Below, one piece after another: positions 35,546 through 45,500 of a stretch of 64,000 bases of DNA (position 1 is its first letter; every line of letters begins with the position of its first letter). Origin of the DNA: Branchinecta lynchi (Eukaryota; Arthropoda; Branchiopoda; Anostraca; Branchinectidae); contig JAKZAP010000017.1 in the NCBI GenBank assembly GCA_023053575.1, positions 1,805,501-1,869,500 of the forward strand, written 5' to 3'. The notes under the pieces are model-generated. The model worked only from the letters and a program-made list of their open reading frames with translations, was not told the origin of the DNA and ran no database searches. Made by a program: the position numbers and the translations under genes.

Positions 35546-36240
35546 TTTCCTTCCCGCCCAATAATGCGCAAAGCCCTTTTTTGGATATATTCTATCCAGT
35601 CTGAAAGATCTTTATAGGCCAAAATGCCATACCGGACAAGCATACAGCAAATCTGAAGGGGGGGGGATGACATTTAACCATGCGTTTTAGAAGGGATAGC
35701 GAAGGGAAAGATTGTTGAGTCATAGTTTCGACATGGGAGTCCCATTTAAGGTCGTTGGGGAGGGTAACACCCAACAGCTTTACCACCGAAAGAGTTACTT
35801 CTGGGGGAATGGGTTGGGAGAACTCTCAGATTTTAGAAAGCTGATGGTCATAATATTTGACTTGTAGGTGTTCCCGGGCATCATTGATTCTGCGGCTTCC
35901 TCTGTGATATTTTCGAGTATCTCCATTGCTGAACTTTTTGCGTTTTGTGGACAAACTTCTAAAACTGAGAGGTCATCGACAAACTTCCATCTCTCATTTG
36001 ATTCGGAAGCAAGGGAGTTGATCATAACTAGGAAAAGTAGGGGACCCAAAAGAGTACCCTACGGTACGCCGTAGGTGGTGGGGAGTAAATCAGAATAAAT
36101 GTATATTATATTTTGTGTGTGAAAGAAGGTAATGAAAGAAGGTATCAAATTTACAAGAAACGGGTCAACTTTAAAGTCATCCAGCAACTTTTTAATTAGA
36201 ACCTAGTCGCTGATCAGGTCGAAGGCCTTGTTAAGGTCAG
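35546..36240 (-). pseudogene. LINE B: broken reverse transcriptase
   Basis: On the minus strand, in three frames with internal stops: DLNKAFDLISD (near 36234-36200), a PLLFLVMINSLA segment and FVDD (near 35975-36040), KLLGVTLPNDLKWDSH (near 35735-35785), and IEYIQKRALRIIG (near 35550-35590). These are consecutive motifs of a non-LTR reverse transcriptase of another family than LINE A. Its tail runs in frame into LINE A, giving a chimeric frame that is an accident of insertion. Clearly a pseudogene. Confidence 0.75.
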
Positions 36241-37034
36241 TTAGCAGTAAGTCAAGCCAATTGATGAGAGGTTAAATGTTGGTCGATTAGAACGTAGATT
36301 TAGAGGTAAGAATACATTCTGAGTCAATATTTGAACTTTACATTCCCGCCCGACAAGTAGACTGACCGGAATCTGGCGAAAACCGGATATTTGGTATGAG
36401 TAAAGTTTATTCTGAATTCGGTCAGAACGTCCTTGTAGGAGCAAGATTACAAGCTGAGTCCATGTGTGAACTGAATTTCTTCGCTGGATAATTAGTTCAT
36501 CCGGAGTCCAGCAGAAACCGGAAATTTGATAGAAGTAAAAATAATATATTGAAGTCGATCGGAGATCAATAAAGGACTAATATATGTTGGATCCAAATAT
36601 GACCTTTATTTTCTGACCGGACAAGTAGTTTGGCCCCGGCCCAGACCGAAAATTTCGAGATGTAAAAAAAAATTCTGATGTTGATAAAATTTGGTTGGAG
36701 GAGGTAACTGTACCCGAAAAGGAAACAATGAATCGGGATACACTGTTTATTCTTGCCTCTGATATTCCTGTCGGAATCTATTAAAAACTCGATTTTTTTC
36801 GAATAAGCCTGATTGTTTGATATGCTTTTAGCTGGAAAGTATGACTTAGCTGCTGTTGATCAGTGGTCTGTTACAATGGGACAAGTTTCGGAAAGACTGA
36901 ACTCTTTTTCTCTTATTGTTTATACTATAAAACTATTGAAACAATTTGAACCAAGTCCTAGACTTGATTATCTATACAAAAAGATCGACAAATATTCCAC
37001 TTTGGGATTCCATCAATACCTTTGGTCTTGTTTA

Positions 37035-38084
37035 ATGTGAAGAAGTATGGATCCATCAAAACAGCTGAAAAGTTCCGAGTACTTAAGCATGGGTCCGAGA
37101 AGGGTCATCTCAACTTTTTTTTCGAAACGGTGCTCTGGAACTCTGCTTCCTTGTTTTTTTTAAACAGTATTTTGGAGAGGAAGAATTCCCCACACTTTTT
37201 AGCAGCGGAACGTTTTCTCACATAAATAGTTCGAGCACCTTTCACGGAGTCCTTCTGTGTTACTGACAAGAAGAGTTATACTTGTCGAGATTGTTGGACA
37301 AACGGAACTTGTTCTTCTGACTGAATTCTAGAATAATGAAGAGGTTTGCAGACCGTTCATCATTTCCCTAAGGAAAAGTTAACTTTCGAGTATTTTAACC
37401 ATCACTTTATTCGCGATATCCTGACAGTTATGGGCGAAGCTTGATCGGTCAATACGTTCCGTTCTTTAACGTTGGCTTCTGGGTGATTTTGCATAATTTG
37501 GCCTAAAAGAGGATCTCAAAACACGCTGCTTCTTTTAAGACACCCTTCTCTATTTATCACGATACCAGCAACATTTTCGTTCCATAAAAGTGTCATAAGT
37601 AATGACGAAAAAATGTAAGATCCATTCAGTTCCTTCACGCTGCTATTCGCAAAAGGCTAACCCCGTTACTCACCATCAAAACGAGGTTTGGCCACGTCGG
37701 GATCCTTAAAGGACCTCTCTTACTAATCTACTTTTTCATATTATCCATAGCTCCTCGATGGAACTACAAGATTCTCCCCGGCTTTGCCATTAGCTGCATT
37801 CGCTGCACTCCGGGCTGTCTCTGGTGTGTTGTCACCAATGTCCGTTTCTTCTCTTAGAACATGTTTTTGGTTCACCGGTGAGTTGATGAAAACTTGCTAA
37901 CTCCTCGCTGAAGCCGGGCTCCCGAGCAGGTTCTGGTTAGTCCGCACCTGTGAGGTAAAACCGGACACTGGGTTAGTTCAGAAACGGGTTATAAGACTGG
38001 TGAGTACTCACTAGTGGATGCAAAAACGGCTAATAAGAAAAACCGGAGACCATCGTCGAGAACTCCCGTGACAAAGAACGCAGC
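37035..38084. other. No gene recognised
   Basis: Short open frames with no domain. No repeat boundary seen. Confidence 0.4.
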
Positions 38085-38640
38085 TATTGTATCGCTTTGT
38101 ACCCACGACTTGTCAGCGCTTTTTCGGCCGAGGAAAGTTTTGACAGTCACTCAACGCAAGCTTTAAGGTCCGCCGACAAGTCTTTGACAGGACATAACAA
38201 GCTTCGTTTTGGAGGACATGGTAGGATATCAGAGCCTCGTTTTTGTTGCATGCTGCAGGTCCACTTCTCGGCCGATTCCGGACTGATTCTTTCTACATCC
38301 GTTTTTGCACTGCAGTGCTTCCGAGGAAGACGGCAGCGCTTCTCGAGAATCACGGACTTGCTCCCCAACCAAGTCCGTGCTTCCCTGCAATGTGCTGCAG
38401 CGCTGCCGCTTCAACCAAGAAGAAAGTGAATCCAAAAACGCATATTGTGCAAAAGCAAAGAAGTGCTGCAGCAGCGATGCGGCAGCGCTATTGCAACAAA
38501 AACGAGGCTCAGGTCTATCTCCTGTTATGGACTTATTTTCTTTTGCTTGGTTTCCCCACTTTTAACCACGGCGTGTTCCGGTTTAGAGCGGGAAGGCTGG
38601 ATAAAATGAATAAGCGCTAACAAGAAAATAGCTAACTTCA
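38085..38640 (+). repeat. Mixed dispersed-repeat segments
   Basis: Bases 38085-38200 (GTACCCACGACTT, GGTCCGCCGACAAGTCTTT) recur at 62830-62940. Bases 38520-38640 (TTTTAACCACGGCG, AAGCGCTAACAAGAAAATAG) recur at 14828-14965. Open frames here overlap in four frames and look like composition effects, not genes. Confidence 0.45.
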
Positions 38641-38653
38641 CACGACAAAAATA

Positions 38654-38822
38654 GTAATGGCGTGAACACACGATCAGGATAGGGAGCTCCCAGACTGGAA
38701 TTCCTTCCCGGGTTTCTTGCACCATCATTACTATATTGGAAAAGTTGAAATTTGTTCAACTTGATGATGAAAGTGCAGGAAATCCGGCTGTTAAATCCTG
38801 ATCGTGTGCTCGCACTTTAATA
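38654..38822. mobile_element. Small MITE
   Basis: Left arm AATGGCGTGAACACACGATC then AGGAT; right arm ATCCTGATCGTGTGCTCGCA. Spacer AT-rich. Target duplication not resolved. Confidence 0.6.
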
Positions 38823-39949
38823 CCTGTCTTTAAAAATAACAATGCCAGTAAGTATACATCCATTCTTTCTTTGTCTCCACTTCCGTCGTGAATTTTCAGT
38901 GGCTAAATTCTTATTTTCACACAATTTCAGATCATGACGTCGAAAGTCCCAGAATTTTCTTCGAAACTGTATGCTTGAATTAGCAATTTAACTGTATAGT
39001 CTTTTGGACGTTCAAGATGAAAAGGAAATAAGTTAAAAACAATTCCAACAATTAATGTCGCCAATTATATAACAAATGAGGAACTATTGTAAATCACAAT
39101 CAGTTAACTTCTTTGCGTTCATCTCAGTAAGAAGCATACCTCTGCTATCAAATGAGTCTATAATTATGTTCAATGTTGGCTATCTCTGTAGTTGGAAGAG
39201 CTAGCCAGGCTGCTATTGGCTTACACCAAATCTTTCACTTTTGTCTGTTATTTGCTTAGCCTATTCTCGAGTCTGTCAGCCCAAACATTTTTGTTTCAAA
39301 CCATGAACAAAGCGTAGATGCCATCTAACGGCATGTCTTGAAGTTAAGAGTCTTGCAGCATTTCATCTTCAGAGGGCGTGTCGTTGTCACGAAACGCCGA
39401 GAGCACATGTGAAAATTCAAATGGGAGACTCCTTGGAATTTCTTTGGATAATTTCGCCTGAATTGTTGTTGTTGTTTCAAAAGTGTGAAATGGTAAGATC
39501 ATTTGAATGTTTATGGAGAGCAAGTTCACCTGCAGCTATTGCAGAAGTTGAGAGGTTTGGTTCAGTGCTGGTGGGCTTCCCACGTGCCACCTCCTTCTGT
39601 GTGCTGTCTGTCTGCCTGCTGTCTGTCTGTATGCAGCCTGTATCAAGGTCAAAGCCAGCGGGGGAGGTTTGTGACAGAACTCAAAAATATATAACTGGCT
39701 GATGCCATTTATTTATATAGATTAGAAACAATAGATAAAAAACACAGCATCACATGGAACAATTGTATGAATCTGAAGAAATATCAGTATTAGCACCAGT
39801 TTCCAAAAGCCTAAAACAGCAAGAGGCTCGGCATAAATAACAAGCATTCCAGCTGACGCTGCTCATTCCAGCTGACGCTGCCCATTCCAGCCTTTGCTGG
39901 AGAGAGTGAAGCCTCAGCAGCAGCTCGGAACAACTCATATAGTCCCAGG
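38823..39949. other. No gene; small tandem repeat
   Basis: Bases 39843-39895 contain about two and a half copies of CATTCCAGCTGACGCTGC. CTGTCTGT runs lie near 39605-39640. Nothing else recognised. Confidence 0.4.
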
Positions 39950-40090
39950 CAAAATTTTTAAATCCGACTTTTTTCAGACAAAATTAAACTATTTCCTTGA
40001 AAAAATTGTAGCATATATGTGGCTCAGACCCCAAATCTCAAGCCTATCACCCCACCGAAATCACCCACCCTTCAACAGAATAGAGCAGTC
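39950..40090 (+). repeat. Left flanking direct repeat
   Basis: About 125 bp (blocks AAATTGTAGC, GTGGCTCA, CAAGCCTA, CACCC) resemble, in the same orientation, 55270-55402 on the other side of the Polinton. Similarity by eye is about two thirds. It may be a host repeat into which the element inserted. Confidence 0.5.
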
Positions 40091-40122
40091 TAGTACAGGT
40101 CTAGTACACTAGCCCCTTTTCA

Positions 40123-40153
40123 GGCACGGTGCTCAGACGTCTAGCACCATGCC
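40123..40153. repeat. Terminal hairpin of left TIR
   Basis: GGCACGGTGCT and AGCACCATGCC are inverted arms around CAGACGTCT. The same hairpin is at 55199-55229 in the right TIR. It may be a recognition or priming structure at the end of the element. Confidence 0.6.
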
Positions 40154-40163
40154 TGGGTGCTAG

Positions 40164-40731
40164 ACGTTCAAGCACTGTACCTTTGATTTCATGTATGGTG
40201 CATGGATTTCAGTATACAGTGCATACATCAAAAACACAGTTTCTGTCATAACAACTGAGCACCAGCTCGGACAGGGCTGAAATTACTACCATGAATTAGA
40301 GAAATCAAAGACAGTCTTTTATATATTTTTCACAACAAAAACAAAAGGGCTCGGATGATGACAGATGTGAAAAACCTCATTTACTTTTCTACATAGTCAA
40401 TGATTTTGCATGAAAAGTGTCCTGTGCCTCGACTTTTTCTACCTAGCAGCCAACAAGAATATTGGCTCTTGGGGAATAGATAGGGGAAATACGGGGAAAA
40501 TAGATAGGGTGCTGTTAGGTTTTTCATCTCCATCATCACTAGAGCCCTTTGGTTTTTGTTGTGAAAAATATATAAAGGATTGTCTTTCATTTCTCTAATT
40601 CATAGTAGTAATTTCAGCCCTGTCCAAGCCGGTGCTCAGTTGTGATGACAGAAACTGTGTTTTTTCTGTATGCACTGTATACTGAAATCCATGCACCATA
40701 CATGAAATCCAAGGTACAGTGCTTGAACGTC
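40164..40731. mobile_element. Foldback insertion inside the left TIR
   Basis: In the right TIR, GACGTT continues directly into AGTAGTATATA. Here about 563 bp intervene. The insert has inverted arms of about 215 bp (outer tip GACGTTCAAGCACTGTACC, complement GGTACAGTGCTTGAACGTC) around a 135-bp loop. It encodes nothing. Its tips resemble the terminal hairpin arm of the Polinton itself (GACGTCTAGCACCATGCC). No unambiguous target duplication. Confidence 0.8.
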
Positions 40732-40975
40732 AGTAGTATATAAAACCGGGTTCTACTCCACCCTCCCCCCAATTTCAAAACCCCATTTTAACATCAATTT
40801 CTTAAATTTTAACATCCTTTTTACCAAATTATCCCCCTTTTTAAGAACATTTTTATTTTCTTACTTCCAAAATAAAGGATACAAGAAATGAGAATATTAC
40901 CCTTTACTACATATAAAATACTACAATATACTACTACTTCTTTTTTTTTTACATTTTTCATTTTTTATTCAAATA

Positions 40976-41284
40976 TTACTGAGTAAACAGTTCTAAATCC
41001 ACATATGTTTCTTTGTTCTTGTTTTCGCGTACAATAGGCTGCAAAACTAGATTTTTCTTTAAAAGTAATTCGTTAGCAATGGCATTATATTTCTGAGTTA
41101 TAAACAAATCACATGGTTTGTCATTATGATTAATAACTACAACCAACTTATCACCATATTTTGTCTTAGCAATTCTCATTTTAACAATAGTATATTTCAA
41201 TCCTAGAACTAGTTCTTCTTTCCTGATTGTCTCATTGTATTTATTCATTCTGATTGTATTCAAGACTTCCTTTGTGGACTCCAT
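40976..41284 (-). CDS. TIR-encoded 102-aa protein, left copy
   Basis: A small, charged protein of unknown function. The core has the pattern GLKYTIVKMR, TKYGDKLVVVI and CDLFITQKY, alternating hydrophobic strands around a TKYG turn. That pattern resembles short OB-fold-like proteins seen in other Polintons and DNA viruses, which would fit single-stranded DNA binding at the termini; this is inference from pattern only. The start follows CCTAATAAATGG. The two right-end copies (53631-53939, 54633-54941) encode the same protein except for one residue, and nearly all base differences are silent. Transcribed outwards toward the left end. Confidence 0.8.
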   Translation of the reverse strand: MESTKEVLNTIRMNKYNETIRKEELVLGLKYTIVKMRIAKTKYGDKLVVVINHNDKPCDLFITQKYNAIANELLLKKNLVLQPIVRENKNKETYVDLELFTQ

Positions 41285-41454
41285 TTATTAGGGGATGATT
41301 TTATTAAATAAAAATCCCAATCGCTTTGAAACATCTGGTAATAGAAACCAACCACGTTTATCATATAAATGCGATAGATACAAACGCAGTACTGAGTTTG
41401 CATGATGATATGATGATTACCGATTTTGAACTTTATAAAATATTTTTGCAAAAC

Positions 41455-41820
41455 CCCACACCCCCAGACTTTGAAAATTAAGAGGTGTGATGTTGGTACA
41501 CCCCGATTGGTGTAGTGTTTGTGGTGATGTGGCCTTAGTCTGGGGGGCCCTGAACGGGGAACCCGCAAGTTTTTATTACCATCCCACTATCGACAAACAG
41601 AAACTGCGGTCAGTGGGATTCGAAGGTCTGAATGGTGATGAGTCAACGTTCGGCCGAGCGTTGAGCCACTACACCAAGGGTCCTTGTTCAATTCGCACAA
41701 GTTTCCGAGTTAAGATGAGATTGTGTTAGTCACGCCGGAGACTGTAATTACATCCCAAATTGGCGGCGAGACCTTTGAATGACGCAGCTCATTAATGCGC
41801 GTATGAAATAAAGATCTGTT
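41455..41820 (-). mobile_element. tRNA-derived SINE inserted in the Polinton
   Basis: This stretch is GC-richer than the rest of the element. On the minus strand, 41605-41682 form a tRNA-like head: A box TGGTGTAGTGGCTCAACGC and B box CTTCGAATCCCAC. The body continues to about 41460. It has a different sequence from the SINE family elsewhere in the window. The exact ends are uncertain. No gene is interrupted; it lies between the TIR and the membrane-protein gene. Confidence 0.55.
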
Positions 41821-41856
41821 TGACAGTTAGGAAACAATATTCAGTATAGCAATAGA

Positions 41857-42276
41857 CTATATGTTTGGTAATTTCTCTTGAATTTTTATAGATTTATTAC
41901 AATATTTATAGCCATTCAGACGGACTTGTTTCATGTATTTTTCGCGAGGAAAAAATCGAAAGGTTTTACGCATCTCTGTTTCTCTCTGAATTACCTCCTC
42001 AATTGTTAACTGTCCGCATTTTAGCATTGACAACAACTCAGTATAAAAATCATAAATAGTCCTAAATTCTGCTTTTCTATCAGCAATGCTTAATTGCTTT
42101 TCAATTATTTCGATGATAACAGCACCCAAACTTAAAGAAGCTAGCGGTAGCACTAGAAACGCAGACATTCCTGCTGCTGAAAAGAGGAATTTGGATACAA
42201 GTAAGCTATTACTTATACGATTGTAGTACTTGTAACTGCGACGGTAAACATACATTTTCTTTTCTAATTCTTCCAT
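41857..42276 (-). CDS. Small membrane protein, SLATT-like layout
   Basis: 139 residues. The N-terminus is basic and aromatic (YRRSYKYYNRISN), followed by a long hydrophobic region at about residues 24-58 that can form two membrane helices with a short turn, then an amphipathic helical C-terminal half with many Glu and Lys. Similar small proteins with this N-terminal YKYYNR-type motif occur in other Polintons; the layout recalls SLATT-type two-helix membrane proteins. Role unknown; membrane association is predicted from hydrophobicity. Divergent from the polymerase gene, with a repeat array between them. The start follows TTATAAATGG on its own strand. Confidence 0.75.
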   Translation of the reverse strand: MEELEKKMYVYRRSYKYYNRISNSLLVSKFLFSAAGMSAFLVLPLASLSLGAVIIEIIEKQLSIADRKAEFRTIYDFYTELLSMLKCGQLTIEEVIQRETEMRKTFRFFPREKYMKQVRLNGYKYCNKSIKIQEKLPNI

Positions 42277-42321
42277 TTATAATATAATAAAATTGTTTCG
42301 AAAAATATTTCTAACAAAATA

Positions 42322-42421
42322 AAGAGTAGTAACCAAATGCCGATTTCGTCAAGAGTAGTAACCAAAAGCGGATTTTCGTTAAGAGTAGTAATCAAATGCC
42401 GATTTCGTCAAGAGTAGTAAA
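42322..42421. repeat. Tandem array upstream of the polymerase gene
   Basis: About three and a third copies of a 29-30 bp unit (AAGAGTAGTAACCAAATGCC then GATTTCGTC) lie in the divergent intergenic region between the membrane protein (-) and polymerase (+). The position suits a shared regulatory region or replication site; no direct proof. Confidence 0.75.
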
Positions 42422-42576
42422 GAATAAAGGAAACCCGTGACTAGTAGTAAAGCATGTGCGAAACCCATAAGGGCGTCGGAAAATACATAGTAAAGGATTT
42501 GGAAAACCAGTGCTTTTCTTTACGGCTGAGAAAACGCAGACTGAGAAATTTATTAATAAAAATATTCCCCTATTAA

Positions 42577-45500
42577 ATGATGAATACTGCAGAGGTTATT
42601 CAGCTTTGTAAAAAGGTTATATCGAACAACAAATCGGTTATACAAAGATTACCGCTATACACATATAATGAACTGCGGACTTATGCGAAAATTAATAAAA
42701 TCAAAACAAATGGAGCTAAGAAACATGAAATAACAAATAATATAATAAACCATCTTAATAAGTATATTTTGATAGCTGAAGATAAAATTAAAATTGAACG
42801 CAGAAACGAAAGAACTCATAATAAGAACAGACCATCCGACTACAAACCAGAACCGAGATTACGAACCATTCTGGAAGATGAGATAAAAGAAAATAATATC
42901 ACCATTACAAAACTAAAACAAGAATACAATGATAACAAAGAAAAAGAGACAAGTGAATTAAAAAGATTTCTAAAAAACAAAAACCTATCCACCCGTGGAA
43001 ACCGAGAAGAAGTCATACAAAAGGTTGAAGAATACTATAATAATATTATTACCAAACATAAAGATTCCGTACAGAAAAATAGAGATATCATAAGAGATCA
43101 AACAGAAAGACGTGATAACAGTAGACAGAAAGTAGTCGATTTATCCACTCTCTTTATAAATAAGAAAAAAATCAAAGAAGAAAAATTGATTCCTGATCAT
43201 TTATTTAGAAAGGAAGAAGAACAGCAGCCTACTATTTCTAGGGAAACGGAAAACCTTTATACCATCAACGTTTCTATTGAAAGCAATGGAAGAGAAAAAG
43301 ATACTCTTATTGCTTTTACTTTCGCCGATTTACAGCGGCGGATGAATGAACTTTATCAATATAGAGTTCAGTTTGTAACCAGGGTTATATTCTATAGACA
43401 GGAAAATGATGAAGAAGTAGTAGTATATTACAACAGTACTTCTTGGATCTTAAATAAAAATAGCATTCTTACTCATAGTCATTTGGATGATAATAACAAG
43501 AGACTGAGCTCTTTAAGTAATACCCCTCGATCTGGGCTACAATTTAGTCGGTATGAAGGAATTGATTATAGGATGACACGAATAGAATCTTACATGGGAG
43601 GAACGTTTAAAATACTGCCAGATTTCGTAAAAAATAAAAAAGCGTGCATAAATATAAAAAATTTAGATCAAAAATGCTTTCTTTGGTCCATCTTAGCACA
43701 TTTATACCCAACCAAGGACAACGCTGAGAGAATTTCGAAATATAAACAATATGAGAACGAATTTGATTTCGAAGGGGTTACCAACTTCCCAATGGATACT
43801 AAAGATATACACAAATTTGAAAATAGATACAACATTAAGATTTGTTTATTTCAAATTGAAAAAGAGAAAATTATCAGAAGTCATATACTAAAAAGTACAA
43901 TCAATGGCAAAACAGCTAAACATGTTATTAATTTATTATATTTCGATAATCATTATGTACTGGTAAAGGATCTGAGCAGATTAGTTGGTAGTCAAATCTC
44001 TAAAAATAAAACAAAGACATACCTATGCACTTTTTGCGGAAGGCATTTTACAAAAGAAGAACACTTTGAAAAACATGAAAGTAAAAATAATTGCGAAGAT
44101 CCTGATATAATAATGCCTCCTGAAGGTTCAAGTATACAATATAAAAATATTGCAAAACAAATGAAAGTACCTTATTGCATAATAGCAGACTTTGAGTCTT
44201 ATAACGAAGAATACAATCAGGTAAACGGGAAGAAAACAATAAAAGTGGCCAAACAGAAACCATTTGCTTACGCATTTCAGGTATGCTGTTCCTTTGATAC
44301 AAACCAGAACAAATACTACGATTATTTCGGTGAAGACGCTGCAGAACATTTTGTTAAAACCGTTACAAAAGTATCCACAGAAATTGCAAACAAATATGAA
44401 AGCAGACAAAGAAACCATACTTATACCAATGCAGAAATTACCGAAAAATGGAAAAATCTAATGAATAAGACTTGTCACATCTGTACAACTGAAATTACTG
44501 AAAATCCTCACTTTGATCACGACCACATGACAGGAGAAGATAGGGGATTTGCTCATGCTGAATGTAATATGAAATACAGGATTCCTAGGCATATCCCGGT
44601 AGTAATGCATAATTTATCAAAATATGATTCTCATTTATTTGTTAGAGAATTGATACCTGATAACGGAATTTTTGAAAGTGCAGAAAGTTTCATCTCATTC
44701 TCAAAATCAATAATTATTACAAAAGCGGATACGGAAATAAAATATGAGATGCGGTTTATAGATTCAATTAGATTTATGGCTTCATCTTTAGACAAACTAT
44801 CAGCAAATTTAGCAACATGTGATTGCAAAGTACCTTGTAATCATCTAAGACAGAATTTCAAGTACACATCTAACAGCTTCAAAAATGACGATGAATTCAA
44901 AGAAATAATTAAAAAAGGGGTGTATCCCTATGAATTCGTAGATAGTTTCGATAAAATGAAATGTACAAAGTTACCACCAATAGAAAGCTTTTATTCTAGG
45001 TTGACGGGGAAAGGTATTGACAAAAGTGATTATAAAAGAGCGGTATCTATATGGAAGCAATTTAACTGTGAAACTTTACTTGATTATACCAAGTTGTACC
45101 TAAAAAGTGATGTGTTAATTCTATCAGATGTTGTGGAGAATTTCAGGAACGTTTGTATACATAATTATGATCTGGATCCACTTCATTACTTCTCAGCTCC
45201 AGGACTAACATGGGATGCTTTCCTAAAGCATTCGAAAGTAGACTTGCCGTTATTCTCAAAGGAAGACATGTATACCTTTATAGAAAAAGGAATAAGAGGT
45301 GGTGTATCCCAATGTATAAAAAGATACGCAAAAGCAAATAATAAATATACAAGTGATTATAATAAGCATAAACCATCTAATTACTTAATGTATTTAGACG
45401 CTAATAATTTATATGGGTGGGCGATGTCGCAGAATTTACCAGCGAGTGATTTCCAATTCATTTCCATACCGGATGATTTGAAAGAAAGGAATGAATACGA

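Larger units (their letters stand above)
34021..37034 (-). repeat. GGATCCC-family copy, minus strand, split by LINEs
   Basis: On the plus strand the terminal block CTGGGATCCCAAAACG and the GGTATCC-type complement occur at 34021-34250. Internal units appear at 36280-36680 (AACCGGATATTTGG, CCGGACAAGTAGTTTGG). The family's start block occurs inverted at 37001-37034 (TTGGGATTCC, CCTTTGGTCTTGTTTA). Two LINE fragments fill the gap, so they inserted later. Bases 36690-37000 are not clearly matched. Confidence 0.55.
40099..41317. repeat. Left TIR of the Polinton (interrupted)
   Basis: Bases 40099-40168 plus 40732-41317 match, as reverse complement, 54600-55253. The inner border is where AAATCC is followed by CAATCG here but by AGGCTC-complement sequence on the right. 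Without the insertion the repeat is about 656 bp. It includes the whole 102-codon gene, so both ends carry that gene. Confidence 0.9.

Noticed and set aside
38097..38620. Cluster of overlapping frames suggesting a Cys/Ala-rich protein
   Set aside because: Open in four frames at once, in a dispersed repeat; a composition effect.
41605..41682. Functional tRNA gene in the Polinton
   Set aside because: A and B boxes are present but the cloverleaf stems are poor and SINE body sequence follows; better read as a SINE head.
42322..42421. CRISPR-like array
   Set aside because: Units are contiguous tandem repeats without unique spacers, in an animal genome.
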